Shown here piece by piece: positions 39,250 through 50,050 of a stretch of 64,000 nucleotides of DNA. The notes below the pieces were generated by a model. The model saw only the letters and a program-made list of their open reading frames with translations, ran no database searches and was not told the DNA's origin. The DNA lies in NCBI RefSeq assembly GCF_014203545.1, contig NZ_JACHJG010000016.1, forward strand, positions 92,817 to 156,816. The letters are read 5' to 3'. The position numbers were made by a program, and so were the translations under genes. Source of the stretch: Streptomyces netropsis. Its GTDB lineage: Bacteria; Actinomycetota; Actinomycetes; Streptomycetales; Streptomycetaceae. Position 1 is the stretch's first letter. Each line of letters opens with the position of its first letter.

Positions 39250-41164
39250 GACCAGTCTCACCGAGCGCCTACTGTTCGACACCGGCGCCATCGACCGGCT
39301 CGGCAGTGTCGACGCCGGCAGCACCCGGACCGACACCGGCGAGCTCGAACGCCGCCGCGGCATCACCATCCGCACCGCCGTCGCCCCCTTGACCCTCGGC
39401 GATCTGCGGGTCAACCTCATCGACACCCCCGGCCACAGCGACTTCATCGCCGAGGTGGAGCGCGCCCTCGGTGTGCTCGACGGCGCGGTGCTCGTGCTGT
39501 CCGCCGTGGAGGGCGTGCAGGCACAGACGCGCGTGCTGATGAAGACCCTGCGGCGGCTGCGGCTGCCGACGCTGGTGTTCGTCAACAAGACCGACCGCGC
39601 GGGCGCCCGCGAAGCGGGACTGCTGGCCGACGTCCGTCACCGGCTCACCCCGCACATCGTGCCGATGGGCACGGTCCGCGACCTCGGCACCCCCGCCGCC
39701 CGTACGGTCCCGGGCTCGCTCGCCGACCCGGACTTCCGCGACCTGGTGGCGGAAGCCCTGGCCGAAGGTGACGACGCGCTCCTCGCGGACCTCGTCGCCG
39801 GGCACGTCCCCACCGCCCGGGAGCTGGCGACCCGGCTGGCCGACCGCACCGGCCGCGGCCTGGCGTACCCGGTCTTCTTCGGCTCGGCGCTGTCCGGGCA
39901 GGGCGTGGACGCGCTGCTCGACGGCATCGCGTCCCTGCTGCCGCCCGCGCCCGCGACTGACCGGAACGCCGGATCGACCGGCACGGTGTTCGCCGTCGAG
40001 CGCGGCACCTGCGGGGAGAAGACGGCGTATCTGCGGCTGTTCGCGGGCGAGCTGTCCGAGCGGGAGCGGATCACCCTGCGCCGGCCCGAGGCGGACGGGA
40101 CGCCGGGGGAACACACCGGCCGGATCACCGGACTGAAGGTCGTCGGAGCCCCGGCCGCGGAGCCGCTCACCGCGGGCGGCATCGCGCGGATCCGGGGTCT
40201 GCCGCGGGTCCGCGTCGGGGACCGGCTCGGTCCCGAGCCCCACGGGGACACCGAGCCGCACTTCGCGCCGCCGAGCCTGGAGACCGTCGTCCGGCCCGTC
40301 CGCCCGGACGACGCGGCCCGGCTGCACTCCGCGCTGACCGCCCTCGCCGACCAGGACCCGCTGATCGGCACCCGCGCCCTGCCGGGCGGCGGCACGTCGG
40401 TGCTGCTCTACGGCGAGGTGCAGAAGGAGATCGTCGCGGCGACGCTGAGCACGGAGTTCGGCGTCGACGCCCTGTTCGAGCCGAGCCGCGCGGTGTACCG
40501 GGAGCGGCCGACGGGGACCGGAGAGGCGTACGAGGAGATCGACCGGCACGGCGGCCATGTCTTCTGGGCCACGGTCGGGCTGCGCGTCGCGCCGGGCGCG
40601 CCGGGCTCGGGCACGGTGTTCCGCCGCGACACCGAACTCGGCGCCCTCCCGCTCGCCTTCGACCGTGCCGTCGAGGAGACGGTCACCCGCACCCTCGCAC
40701 AGGGCCTGCACGGCTGGCAGGTCACCGACTGCGTCGTCACCCTGACCCGATCCGGCTTCGTCGGCCCCATGAGCACCGCCGCCGACTTCCGCTCCCTGAC
40801 CCCGCTGGTCCTGATGCGCGCGCTCGCCGCGGCGGGCACCCGCGTCTACGAACCGTGCCTGGACTACGAACTGGAGCTGCCGCTCGACACCTTGAGCGCG
40901 GCGACGGCCGCGCTGGCCGCGCTCGGGGCGGAGATCCGCGACACGTCGGGCGGCACGGACTCCTGGCTGGTGACGGGCGTCATCTCGGCCGCCCGCGCGG
41001 CCGATTTCGAGCGTCGCCTGCCGGCCCTCGCCCGGGGCGAGGCCACCTGGTGGGCGACCCCCGCCGCCGACCGCCCCCACCCGGGTGAACCACCGGCCCG
41101 CGCCCGCACCGGTGCCGACCCCCTCAACCGGGCCGAGTACCTGCGGCACCTCGGCCGGGTGTGA
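39188..41164 (+). CDS. Tet(M)/OtrA-type ribosomal protection protein
   Basis: A 658-residue EF-G-like GTPase, the length of OtrA. G1 is AHVDAGKTSLTERLLFDTG, the switch-1 region is RRRGITIRTAVAPL, G3 is DTPGHSDFIAEVERALGVLDGAVLVLSAVEGVQAQTRVL, and G4 is NKTDRAG. The C-terminal domains IV-V are complete. Such proteins release tetracycline from the 30S A site. In Streptomyces there are housekeeping-like paralogues, so actual resistance is not certain. The start has GAGGA ten bases upstream, inside the leader ORF. Confidence 0.88.
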   Translation: MRTPQHRTLNIGILAHVDAGKTSLTERLLFDTGAIDRLGSVDAGSTRTDTGELERRRGITIRTAVAPLTLGDLRVNLIDTPGHSDFIAEVERALGVLDGAVLVLSAVEGVQAQTRVLMKTLRRLRLPTLVFVNKTDRAGAREAGLLADVRHRLTPHIVPMGTVRDLGTPAARTVPGSLADPDFRDLVAEALAEGDDALLADLVAGHVPTARELATRLADRTGRGLAYPVFFGSALSGQGVDALLDGIASLLPPAPATDRNAGSTGTVFAVERGTCGEKTAYLRLFAGELSERERITLRRPEADGTPGEHTGRITGLKVVGAPAAEPLTAGGIARIRGLPRVRVGDRLGPEPHGDTEPHFAPPSLETVVRPVRPDDAARLHSALTALADQDPLIGTRALPGGGTSVLLYGEVQKEIVAATLSTEFGVDALFEPSRAVYRERPTGTGEAYEEIDRHGGHVFWATVGLRVAPGAPGSGTVFRRDTELGALPLAFDRAVEETVTRTLAQGLHGWQVTDCVVTLTRSGFVGPMSTAADFRSLTPLVLMRALAAAGTRVYEPCLDYELELPLDTLSAATAALAALGAEIRDTSGGTDSWLVTGVISAARAADFERRLPALARGEATWWATPAADRPHPGEPPARARTGADPLNRAEYLRHLGRV

Positions 41165-41193
41165 CGGCCGGGCCGGAGCCGTGCCGAGGTGCG

Positions 41194-42897
41194 TCAGCTC
41201 ATCCGCAGGGCCAGGAAGAAGTCCAGCTTGTCCTCCAGGCGCGACAGATCGCGGCCCGTCAGTTGCTCGATCCGGCCCACCCGGTAGCGCAGGGTGTTCA
41301 CATGCAGGTGCAGGCGCGTCGCACAGCGGGTCCAGGAGCCGTCGCAGTCGAGGAACGCCTCCAGCGTCGGGATCAGCTCGGCGCGGTGGCGGCGGTCGTA
41401 GTCGCGCAGCGGGTCCAGCAGACGGGCGGTGAAGGCGCGGCGGACGTCGTCGGGGACGAAGGGGAGGAGCAGGACGTGGGAGGCCAGCTCCTGGTGGCCC
41501 GCGGCGCAGACGCGGCCGGGGCGGGCCGCCGCCACGCGGCGGGCGTGGCGGGCCTCCTCCAGGGCGCCGCGCAGCCCCTCCGCCGAGTGCACGGCCGCGC
41601 TGACGCCCAGCGTCAGACGACCGTCGTCGGCGAGGCCCCGGGAGAGGGGCTCGCGGACGGCGGCGAGGAGCGCGTCGGCGTGCAGACCGGTGACGGCGGC
41701 GGCGTCCTCCGCGTCGGCGGGGCCGGCGGACACGGAAGGCACCGAGGGGGCCGGGGGCACCGAGGGGAGGGGCACCAGCGCGACCGCCTCATCACCCGTG
41801 TGGGCGACAGCGATGCGGTCGGAGGGGTCGGGGCCGATCGCGCCGGGGTCGACCAGCACCTCCTCCAGCAGGGCCTGGGCGACCGGACCGCCGGGGATGT
41901 CGCCGCCCTCCCACTCGACCCGGGCCACGACGATCTGCCAGTGCGGGGCCGTGCCCAGCCCGGGCAGCAGCACCGGCGCGGCCACCCGCAGCCGGGCCGC
42001 GATCTCGGCCGGGGCGGCACCCGTCTGGACCAGCTCGAGCACTTCCTGCGCGAGCCGGCGCCGTACCGTACGGGCGGCTTCCCGCCGGTCGCGCTCGACG
42101 GCGATCAGCTGGGTGACGCCGTGCAGCAGGTCCAGCCGCTCCTCCGGCCAGTCACCGGCGTCCGCCTCGACGGCCAGCAGCCAGTCGGACAGGACCGTCT
42201 CGCGCAGATCGCGGCCGCTGCTGCGAATGGGGAACAGCGAGTACGTGGCACCGGCGGTGGTGATGCGGTGCGGGCCGCGCCGGCCGGTGCGCGAGGCGGC
42301 CAGGTGCTCGCCCGCGAGGGTGGCGCTGACCGCGGCGGGCAGTGCGGGCCCGGCCCCCGCCAGCGAGGAGCCCGCGATGGGGCGGCCGCTGGGGGAGAGC
42401 ACCCAGGCCCGCAGGTCCAGGTCGGAGCCGAGCAGATCGAGGACCACCTCGGGGCCGCCGCCCGCAGGGCCCGCGGTCATCAGCCGGCGGTGCCGGTCCA
42501 CGACCGCCGCCAGGTCGCCGGCCCGTTCGCCGGAGACCTGCCGCACGACGTGCTCGGTGATGGACGCGAAGGACACGTCCTCGTCGACGGAGAACAGCGG
42601 CATCCGGTGCCGCGCACAGGCCAGCACCAGGTCGTCGGGGGTGGAGGCCATCTCCGCCTCGCCCGCCGCGAGCCCCGCCACCCCGGCCGCCGCCAGGATC
42701 CGGACGAACCGCTCGGAGTCCTCCGGCTCGCGCCGCCAGGCGAGCCCGGTGAGCACCAGCTCACCGCCGGACAGATACCGGCTCGGGTCCCGCAGGTCGG
42801 TGGTCATCACGCCGCGCACGGTGCGGTCCAGCTCGTCCTCGCCGCCGAGCAGCCGAAGGCCCAGCGCATCCGTCTCCAGCAGTGCGCGCAGCCGCAT
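41194..42897 (-). CDS. PucR-family regulator of purine catabolism
   Basis: A 567-residue protein. The N-terminal PucR domain (MRLRALLETDALGLRLLGGEDELDRTVRGVMTTDLRDPSRYLSGGELVLTGLAW) is followed by a GGDEF-like middle region and the C-terminal PucR helix-turn-helix (LEAFLDCDGSWTRCATRLHLHVNTLRYRVGRIEQLTGRDLSRLEDKLDFFLALRM). It is divergent from the xanthine dehydrogenase genes and most likely activates them in response to a purine intermediate. ATG 42897 is the family-typical start, although its ribosome binding site is weak. Confidence 0.9.
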   Translation of the reverse strand: MRLRALLETDALGLRLLGGEDELDRTVRGVMTTDLRDPSRYLSGGELVLTGLAWRREPEDSERFVRILAAAGVAGLAAGEAEMASTPDDLVLACARHRMPLFSVDEDVSFASITEHVVRQVSGERAGDLAAVVDRHRRLMTAGPAGGGPEVVLDLLGSDLDLRAWVLSPSGRPIAGSSLAGAGPALPAAVSATLAGEHLAASRTGRRGPHRITTAGATYSLFPIRSSGRDLRETVLSDWLLAVEADAGDWPEERLDLLHGVTQLIAVERDRREAARTVRRRLAQEVLELVQTGAAPAEIAARLRVAAPVLLPGLGTAPHWQIVVARVEWEGGDIPGGPVAQALLEEVLVDPGAIGPDPSDRIAVAHTGDEAVALVPLPSVPPAPSVPSVSAGPADAEDAAAVTGLHADALLAAVREPLSRGLADDGRLTLGVSAAVHSAEGLRGALEEARHARRVAAARPGRVCAAGHQELASHVLLLPFVPDDVRRAFTARLLDPLRDYDRRHRAELIPTLEAFLDCDGSWTRCATRLHLHVNTLRYRVGRIEQLTGRDLSRLEDKLDFFLALRMS

Positions 42898-42914
42898 CGT
42901 GGTCGCCGCCGATC

Positions 42915-42984
42915 TGTCTTGTTTGTCACCAGTGGAATGCCGTGAGGTTTCCGAACCCCGTCTTTCGTTCGAATCTACAAGACA
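42915..42984. promoter_or_regulatory. Spaced inverted repeat between pucR and the xanthine dehydrogenase operon
   Basis: TGTCTTGT (42915-42922) and ACAAGACA (42977-42984) are perfect inverted copies 54 bases apart in the 242-base divergent region. They could be half-sites bound by PucR with looping. Confidence 0.35.
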
Positions 42985-43139
42985 TGGGCCACGGCCAGCC
43001 AACCGCTTCATGGTTTCCGTGACTGCACCCGGGCGCCCGCACCTCTGTGTACTGGGCCCACTCCGCGTGAACAGGACATGAACCGCCCCGCAGAAGCACC
43101 CCCCTCGCAGCGCCCTCGAGACTCGAGAAGAGAACATCC

Positions 43140-44017
43140 ATGGACTTCCTGCGCCCTGCCAGCTGGGAGGAGGCTCTCGCCGCGAAGGCGGAGCACCCCA
43201 CGGCTGTGCCCATCGCGGGTGGTACGGACGTGATGGTCGAGATCAACTTCGACCACCGCCGGCCGGAGTACCTGCTGGATCTCAACCGCATCGGCGAACT
43301 CTACGAATGGGAGGTCGGCGAGCGCGACGTCCGCCTCGGCGCCGCCGTGCCCTACACCCGGATCATGGACCACCTGCGCGCGGAGCTGCCCGGCCTCGCG
43401 CTCGCCTCGCACACCGTCGGCTCCCCGCAGATCCGCAACCGCGGCAGCGTCGGCGGCAACCTCGGCGCCGCCTCCCCGGCGGGCGACGCGCACCCCGCGC
43501 TGCTGGCGGCGGGCGCCGACGTCGAGGCGGTGTCCGTGCGCGGCACCCGGCTGATCCCGGTCGAGGAGTTCTACACCGGGGTCAAGCGCAACGCCCTGGA
43601 GCCCGACGAACTGATCCGGGCCGTGCGCATCCGCAAGGCCGACGGGCCGCAGGCGTTCTCCAAGGTCGGCACCCGCAACGCCATGGTCATCGCCGTCTGT
43701 GCCTTCGGCCTCGCCCTGCACCCCGGGACCCGCACGGTCAGGACCGGCATCGGCTCCGCCGCGCCCACGCCCGTCCGGGCCCGGGCGGCGGAGGACTTCC
43801 TTCAGGCGGCGCTCGCCGAGGGCGGCTTCTGGGACTCCGGGCGGATCATCACCCCCTCGGTCGCCCGGCAGTTCGCCGAACTCGCCGCCGGCGCCTGCAA
43901 CCCGATCGACGACGTGCGCGGCAGCGCCGAGTACCGCAGGCACGCGGTGGCCGTCATGGCCCGCCGCACCCTCGGCTGGACCTGGGACGCGTACCGTGGA
44001 AACGAGAGGAGCGCATC

Positions 44018-44027
<10 letters not shown>
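43140..44027 (+). CDS. Xanthine dehydrogenase, FAD-binding subunit (CoxM/XdhB type)
   Basis: A 295-residue subunit. FAD-binding motifs are PIAGGTDVMVEIN near residue 25 and TVGSPQIRNRGSVGGNLGAASPAGD near residue 105. It passes electrons from the Fe-S subunit through FAD to NAD+. AGAAGAGA precedes the ATG. Its stop overlaps the next gene by ten bases. Confidence 0.92.
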
Positions 44028-44599
<572 letters not shown>

Positions 44600-44601
44600 G
44601 G

Positions 44602-46989
44602 ATGTCCGTCACGCGCACCCCCACCAGCCTGACCCAGGGCAGCCGCACCAAGGGCGGCATCGGCGAGTCCACCCTCCGACCCGACGGCACCCTCAAGGTG
44701 ACCGGCGAGTTCGCCTACGCCTCCGACCTGTGGCACGAGGACATGCTCTGGGGCTTCACCCTCCGCAGCCCGTACGCCCACGCGCGGATCGTCTCCGTCG
44801 ACATCGCCGAAGCGCTGGCCACCGCCGGTGTCGAGACCGTCATGACCTACGCCGACCTGCCCGCCGAGACCCGCTACGGACTGGAGATCAAGGACACCCC
44901 CGTCCTCGCCGACGGCGTCGTCCGCTGTCACGGCGAGCCCGTCGCCCTCGTCGCCGCGGACCACCCCGAGACCGCCCGCCGCGCCGCCGCCAAGATCAAG
45001 GTCGAGTACGCCGAACTGCCCGTCGTCGTCGACGAGGAGAGCGCCACCGGGCCCGGAGCCCCGCTGCTCCACCCCGGCCGTAGCGACCACCACGCCGGTC
45101 ACGTCCCGCACCCCAACATCGTCCACCGGCAGCCCATCGTCCGCGGCGACGTCGCCGCCGCGAAGGCCCGGGCCGACGTCGTCGTCTCCGGCGACTACGA
45201 GGTGGGCATGCAGGACCAGGCGTTCCTGGGCCCCGAGTCCGGGCTCGCCGTGCCCGCCGAGGACGGCGGCGTCGACCTCTACATCGCCACCCAGTGGCTG
45301 CACGCCGACCTCGGCCAACTCGCTCCGGTCCTCGGCCTGCCCGAGGACAAGGTGCGGATGACGCTGTCCGGCGTCGGCGGTGCCTTCGGCGGCCGCGAGG
45401 ACCTCTCCATGCAGGCCCACGCGTGCCTGCTCGCCCTGCGCACCGGCAAACCCGTCAAGATCGTCTACAACCGCTTCGAGTCCTTCTTCGGCCACGTCCA
45501 CCGCCACCCCGCCAAGCTCCACTACGAGCACGGGGCGACCAAGGACGGCAAGCTCCTCTACATGACCTGCCGCATCGTGCTGGACGGCGGCGCGTACGCC
45601 TCCTCCTCCCCGGCCGTCGTCGGCAACGCCGCCTCGCTCTCCGTCGGCCCGTACGTCGTGGACAACGTCGACATCGAGGCCATAGCGCTCTACACCAACA
45701 ACCCGCCCTGCGGCGCGATGCGCGGCTTCGGGGCGGTCCAGGCGTGCTTCGCCTACGAGGCGCAGATGGACAAGCTCGCCGCCGAACTGGGCATGGACCC
45801 GGTCGAGTTCCGCCGCCGCAACGCCATGGCGCAAGGGGCGGTCATGCCCACCGGCCAGGTCGTCGACTCCCCGGCCCCGGTCGCCGAACTGCTGCGCCGG
45901 GTCAAGGCGATGCCGTTGCCGCCCGAGCGGCAGTGGCTCAGCGCGGGCAGTCCGGGCGGCTCCGTCGACGTACGGGCGCTGCCCGGCGGGCTGTCCAACA
46001 CCACGCATGGCGAGGGCGTCGTCCGGGGAGTCGGCTATGCCGTCGGCATCAAGAACGTCGGCTTCTCCGAGGGCTTCGACGACTACTCCACCGCCCGGGT
46101 CCGCCTGGAGGTCGTCGCCGGACAGCCCGTCGCGGTCGTGCACACCGCGATGGCCGAGGTCGGCCAGGGCGGTGTCACCGTGCACGCCCAGATCGCCCGT
46201 ACCGAGCTGGGTGTCAGCCAGGTGAGCATCCAGCCGGCCGACACCCGCGTCGGCTCGGCGGGCTCCACCTCCGCCTCCCGCCAGACGTACGTCACCGGCG
46301 GCGCGGTCAAGCACGCCTGCGAGGCGGTGCGGGCCCGCGCCCTGGAACTGGGCCGGGCCAAGTTCGGTACGTACCACCCGGCGTGGGCCCGTGCCGAACT
46401 CCTCCTGGAGGGCGGCAAGGTGGTCACCGACGGCGGCGAGGTCCTCGCCGATCTCGTCGACGTCCTCGGGGACGAGGCCGTCGACATCGAGCTCGAGTGG
46501 CGCCACCGCCCCACCCAGGCCTTCGACCTGGTCACCGGCCAGGGCTTCGGCCATGTGCAGTACTCGTTCGCCGCCCACCGCGCGGTCGTCGAGGTCGACA
46601 CCGAGCTGGGCCTGGTCAAGGTCGTCGAGCTGGCCTGCGCCCAGGACGTCGGCAAGGCGCTCAACCCGCAGTCCGTCGTCGGCCAGATCCAGGGCGGCAC
46701 CACCCAGGGCCTCGGCCTCGCGGTCATGGAGGAGATCGTCGTCTCGGAGGACGGGCGGGTGCGCAACCCCTCCTTCACCGACTATCTGATCCCCACCATC
46801 CTCGACACCCCGACCATCCCGGTCGACGTGCTCGAACTGGCCGACGACCACGCCCCCTACGGGCTGCGCGGCGTCGGCGAGGCTCCCACCCTGTCCTCGA
46901 CCCCGGCCGTCGTCTCCGCGATCCGCGCGGCGACGGGGCTGGCGCTGAACCGGGTCCCGGTGCGTCCCGAACACCTCACCGGGACCTGA
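44602..46989 (+). CDS. Xanthine dehydrogenase, molybdopterin-binding subunit
   Basis: A 795-residue catalytic subunit. Typical segments are GVGGAFGGREDLSMQAHA, NNPPCGAMRGFGAVQACFA, GQGGVTVHAQIA and the C-terminal GLRGVGEAPTLSSTPAVVSAI with the catalytic Glu. It hydroxylates hypoxanthine/xanthine to urate using the Mo cofactor. It begins two bases after the Fe-S subunit gene, and GAGG precedes the ATG. A hairpin (46995-47032) follows. Confidence 0.93.
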   Translation: MSVTRTPTSLTQGSRTKGGIGESTLRPDGTLKVTGEFAYASDLWHEDMLWGFTLRSPYAHARIVSVDIAEALATAGVETVMTYADLPAETRYGLEIKDTPVLADGVVRCHGEPVALVAADHPETARRAAAKIKVEYAELPVVVDEESATGPGAPLLHPGRSDHHAGHVPHPNIVHRQPIVRGDVAAAKARADVVVSGDYEVGMQDQAFLGPESGLAVPAEDGGVDLYIATQWLHADLGQLAPVLGLPEDKVRMTLSGVGGAFGGREDLSMQAHACLLALRTGKPVKIVYNRFESFFGHVHRHPAKLHYEHGATKDGKLLYMTCRIVLDGGAYASSSPAVVGNAASLSVGPYVVDNVDIEAIALYTNNPPCGAMRGFGAVQACFAYEAQMDKLAAELGMDPVEFRRRNAMAQGAVMPTGQVVDSPAPVAELLRRVKAMPLPPERQWLSAGSPGGSVDVRALPGGLSNTTHGEGVVRGVGYAVGIKNVGFSEGFDDYSTARVRLEVVAGQPVAVVHTAMAEVGQGGVTVHAQIARTELGVSQVSIQPADTRVGSAGSTSASRQTYVTGGAVKHACEAVRARALELGRAKFGTYHPAWARAELLLEGGKVVTDGGEVLADLVDVLGDEAVDIELEWRHRPTQAFDLVTGQGFGHVQYSFAAHRAVVEVDTELGLVKVVELACAQDVGKALNPQSVVGQIQGGTTQGLGLAVMEEIVVSEDGRVRNPSFTDYLIPTILDTPTIPVDVLELADDHAPYGLRGVGEAPTLSSTPAVVSAIRAATGLALNRVPVRPEHLTGT

Positions 46990-46994
46990 CACCC

Positions 46995-47032
46995 GCCGTA
47001 CGCGTCGCGCATCGGCGTGCGGCGCGTACGGC
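46995..47032 (+). terminator. Hairpin after the xanthine dehydrogenase genes
   Basis: GCCGTACGCG (46995-47004) and CGCGTACGGC (47023-47032) pair perfectly around an 18-base GC-rich loop. It may partly separate the dehydrogenase genes from the permease. Confidence 0.6.
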
Positions 47033-47190
47033 ACCTCTCGACCAGCACCCCACCGCCTCGGCCCCGCGCCCCCCGGGGGCCGCCGCGGTGCCCCGTTCGT
47101 CTCGGGCCGTCCCCCGGGTCGTGCAGCCATGACACATCCCAAATCCCGCGCTCGCGTGGGTGCCCCTGTGAACCTTGGGAGTAGGCATTC

Positions 47191-48651
47191 ATGACCCAGT
47201 CATCCCTGGAGTCGGTGACCACGGCGGACGACGCGGGCGCGGGCTCGCGGCCGTCCGCCGGACGGTCCTGGCTCGACCGGTACTTCCACATCAGCCATCG
47301 GGGGTCCACCGTCCCCCGCGAGATACGCGGCGGCATCACCACCTTCATGGCGATGTGTTACATCCTGCTGCTCAATCCGCTGATCCTCTCCGGCCCCGAC
47401 GCCTCGAACCACACCCTCAGCCACGCGGGCCTCATCACCGCCACCGCCTTCGCCGCGGCCCTGTCGACCCTGCTCATGGGCTTCGTGGGCAAGGTGCCAC
47501 TCGCGCTGGCCGCCGGGCTCGGGGTCTCCGGCGTGCTCTCCACCCAGGTCGCGCCCCACATGACCTGGCCGCAGGCGATGGGCATGTGCGTGATGTACGG
47601 GGCGGTGATCGTGCTCCTGGTCCTCACCGGCCTGCGCGAGCTGATCATGAACGCCATCCCGCTGGCGCTCAAGCACGCCATCACCATGGGCATCGGCATG
47701 TTCATCGCCCTGATCGGCCTGGTGAAGGCCGGCTTCGTGCACGCCTCCACGGGCGGCGGCCCGGTCACCCTGGGCCCGGCCGGAGAGCTCGCCGGCTGGC
47801 CCGTGCTGATCTTCTGTGTCACGCTCCTGATCGTCTTCATGCTCCAGGCCCGCGAGATGCCCGGCGCGATCCTCATCGGCATCGTCTCCGGCACGGTCCT
47901 CGCGGTCGTCGTCAACGCGGCCTTCGACCCCGGCCCCAAGGCCTGGCGGAGCGGTCCGCCCGAGCTGAAGGGCAGCGCGGTGTCCATGCCGGACTTCTCC
48001 CTCTTCGGGCAGGTGGAGTTCGGCGGCTGGGGTTCGGCGGGCGCCATGACCGTCACCATGGTCGTCTTCACCCTGGTGCTGGCCGGCTTCTTCGACGCGA
48101 TGGCCACCATCATCGGTGTCGGCACCGAGGCGAAGCTCGCCGACGACCGGGGCCGGATGCCGGGCCTCAGCAAGGCACTGTTCGTCGACGGCGCGGGCGG
48201 CGCGATCGGCGGGGTCTCCGGGGCGTCGGGCCAGACCGTCTTCATCGAGTCGGCCACCGGGGTCGGCGAGGGCGCCCGGACCGGACTGTCGTCCGTGGTG
48301 ACCGGCCTGTTCTTCGCCGCCTGCCTGTTCTTCACCCCGGTCACCCGCGTCGTTCCCGGTGAAGTCGCTGCCGCGGCTCTGGTGGTCATCGGGGCGATGA
48401 TGATGAGCAACGCCAGACACATCGACTGGAACGACCGGGCGGTGGCGATCCCGGTCTTCCTCACCGTGGTGCTGATGCCCTTCACCTACTCCATCACCGC
48501 CGGGGTGGGGGCGGGCGTCATCGCCTACACCGCCATCAAGGCCGCCCAGGGCAAGTGGCGCGAGCCCGGTGCCTTCATGTGGGCACTGACCGTCGTCTTC
48601 GTCGGATACTTCGCCCTTCACCCCATCGAGCACTGGCTGGGCGTGAAATAA
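47191..48651 (+). CDS. NCS2-family purine permease (AzgA type)
   Basis: A 486-residue membrane protein with about 12 helices. The AzgA-like signature STVPREIRGGITTFMAMCYILLLNPLIL is at the N-terminus, and FFDAMATIIGVGTEAKLADDRGRMPGLSKAL in the middle is the conserved substrate region. It probably imports hypoxanthine, guanine or xanthine with protons to feed the neighbouring dehydrogenase. GGGAGTAGG precedes the ATG. Confidence 0.9.
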   Translation: MTQSSLESVTTADDAGAGSRPSAGRSWLDRYFHISHRGSTVPREIRGGITTFMAMCYILLLNPLILSGPDASNHTLSHAGLITATAFAAALSTLLMGFVGKVPLALAAGLGVSGVLSTQVAPHMTWPQAMGMCVMYGAVIVLLVLTGLRELIMNAIPLALKHAITMGIGMFIALIGLVKAGFVHASTGGGPVTLGPAGELAGWPVLIFCVTLLIVFMLQAREMPGAILIGIVSGTVLAVVVNAAFDPGPKAWRSGPPELKGSAVSMPDFSLFGQVEFGGWGSAGAMTVTMVVFTLVLAGFFDAMATIIGVGTEAKLADDRGRMPGLSKALFVDGAGGAIGGVSGASGQTVFIESATGVGEGARTGLSSVVTGLFFAACLFFTPVTRVVPGEVAAAALVVIGAMMMSNARHIDWNDRAVAIPVFLTVVLMPFTYSITAGVGAGVIAYTAIKAAQGKWREPGAFMWALTVVFVGYFALHPIEHWLGVK

Positions 48652-48684
48652 CGCCCGTGGCCCGCACCCCGTAAGGAGACCGCC

Positions 48685-49866
48685 ATGCTGGACATCGCCG
48701 AGGAGCTGCACCGGTGGTGCGAGCGCGGCCGCGACTTCGCCGTCGCCACCGTGGTCGCCACCCACGGCAGCGCCCCCCGGCCGCCCGGCGCCGCCCTCGC
48801 CGTCGACGCCGACGGCGAGGCGATCGGGTCGGTCTCCGGCGGGTGCGTGGAGGGCGCCGTCTACGAACTGTGCCAAGAGGCATTGGTGAGCGGTGAGAGC
48901 GTCCTCAGCAGCTTCGGCTATTCGGACGAGGACGCCTTCGCCGTGGGCCTGACCTGTGGCGGCGTCATCGACATCCTCGTCACCCCGGTCCGGCCGTCCG
49001 GCGCGGGTGCCGAGGAGGGGGGCGCCGGCGGGGACAGCACCGCCGCAACGCTCGACGCCGCGCTGGCCGCCGCCGCCCGCGGGGAGACGGCCGCCCTCGC
49101 GCGCGTCGTCGCCGGCCCGCCCGCGCTGATCGGCCGGGCGCTGCTCGTACGTCCCGACGGCACCCGCACCGGCACCCTCGGCGGCCACCGGGTCCTGGAC
49201 CGTACCGCCGCCGAGGAAGCGGCCGCCCTGCTCGACGCGGGCCGCACCGGCACGGTGGAGATCGGCGCGGACGGTTCGCGCTGCGGGGAGCCGGTGGTCC
49301 TGCTGGTCGAGTCCAGCGTGCCGCCGCCCCGCATGATCGTCTTCGGGGCCATCGACTTCGCCGCCGCCCTGGCCCGGGTCGGGAAGTTCCTCGGGTATCA
49401 CGTCACGGTCTGCGACGCCCGACCGGTCTTCGCCACCGCCGGGCGGTTCCCGGCGGCGGACGAGGTCGTCGTCGACTGGCCGCACCGCTACCTCGACGCG
49501 CAGGAGCTCGACTCCCGTACCGTCCTGTGCGTGCTGACGCACGACGCCAAGTTCGACGTACCGCTGCTGGAGCGGGCGCTCCGGCTCCCCGTCGCCTACG
49601 TCGGCGCGATGGGCTCGCGGCGCACTCACGAGGACCGGCTCGACCGGCTGCGCGCGGTGGGCGTGGGCGAGCGGGAGCTGGACCGGCTGCGCTCGCCGAT
49701 CGGGCTCGACCTCGGGGCGCGCACCCCCGAGGAGACGGCCCTGTCCATCGGCGCCGAGATCGTCGCGAGCCGCCGCGGCGGCTCCGGCGTTCCCCTCACC
49801 GGCGCGCACACCCCCATCCACCACGAACCGCGGAGCGGGCCGGAGCGGCTGGGTTCGGTGGCCTGA
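48685..49866 (+). CDS. xdhC: XdhC/CoxI-family molybdenum cofactor insertion protein
   Basis: A 393-residue protein with the XdhC_CoxI domain (ATVVATHGSAPRPPGAALAVDADGEAIGSVSGGCVEGAVYE) at the N-terminus and a C-terminal Rossmann domain (RMIVFGAIDFAAALARVGKFLGY ... VAYVGAMGSRRTHEDRLDRLRA). XdhC binds the sulfurated Mo cofactor and inserts it into xanthine dehydrogenase. The start has AAGGAG upstream; the gap to the permease is 33 bases, so it belongs to the purine set. Confidence 0.92.
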   Translation: MLDIAEELHRWCERGRDFAVATVVATHGSAPRPPGAALAVDADGEAIGSVSGGCVEGAVYELCQEALVSGESVLSSFGYSDEDAFAVGLTCGGVIDILVTPVRPSGAGAEEGGAGGDSTAATLDAALAAAARGETAALARVVAGPPALIGRALLVRPDGTRTGTLGGHRVLDRTAAEEAAALLDAGRTGTVEIGADGSRCGEPVVLLVESSVPPPRMIVFGAIDFAAALARVGKFLGYHVTVCDARPVFATAGRFPAADEVVVDWPHRYLDAQELDSRTVLCVLTHDAKFDVPLLERALRLPVAYVGAMGSRRTHEDRLDRLRAVGVGERELDRLRSPIGLDLGARTPEETALSIGAEIVASRRGGSGVPLTGAHTPIHHEPRSGPERLGSVA

Positions 49867-50050
49867 GGGCCCCCGGTGGGCCTGAGGGCCCCCGGCGCAC
49901 CGGAACTGACGGTGGATCATGCGTGGCCGGAATGCGCCCCCGGCCCGTTCCCGGCTCGGAATTAAGGGTTCCGGGACCGGCGGAGCAGGGTGTGTGGGAC
50001 GTGTGAAAACATGCCCCACACCTTTCGTTCCTCTAGCCCAGAGAGTCACT

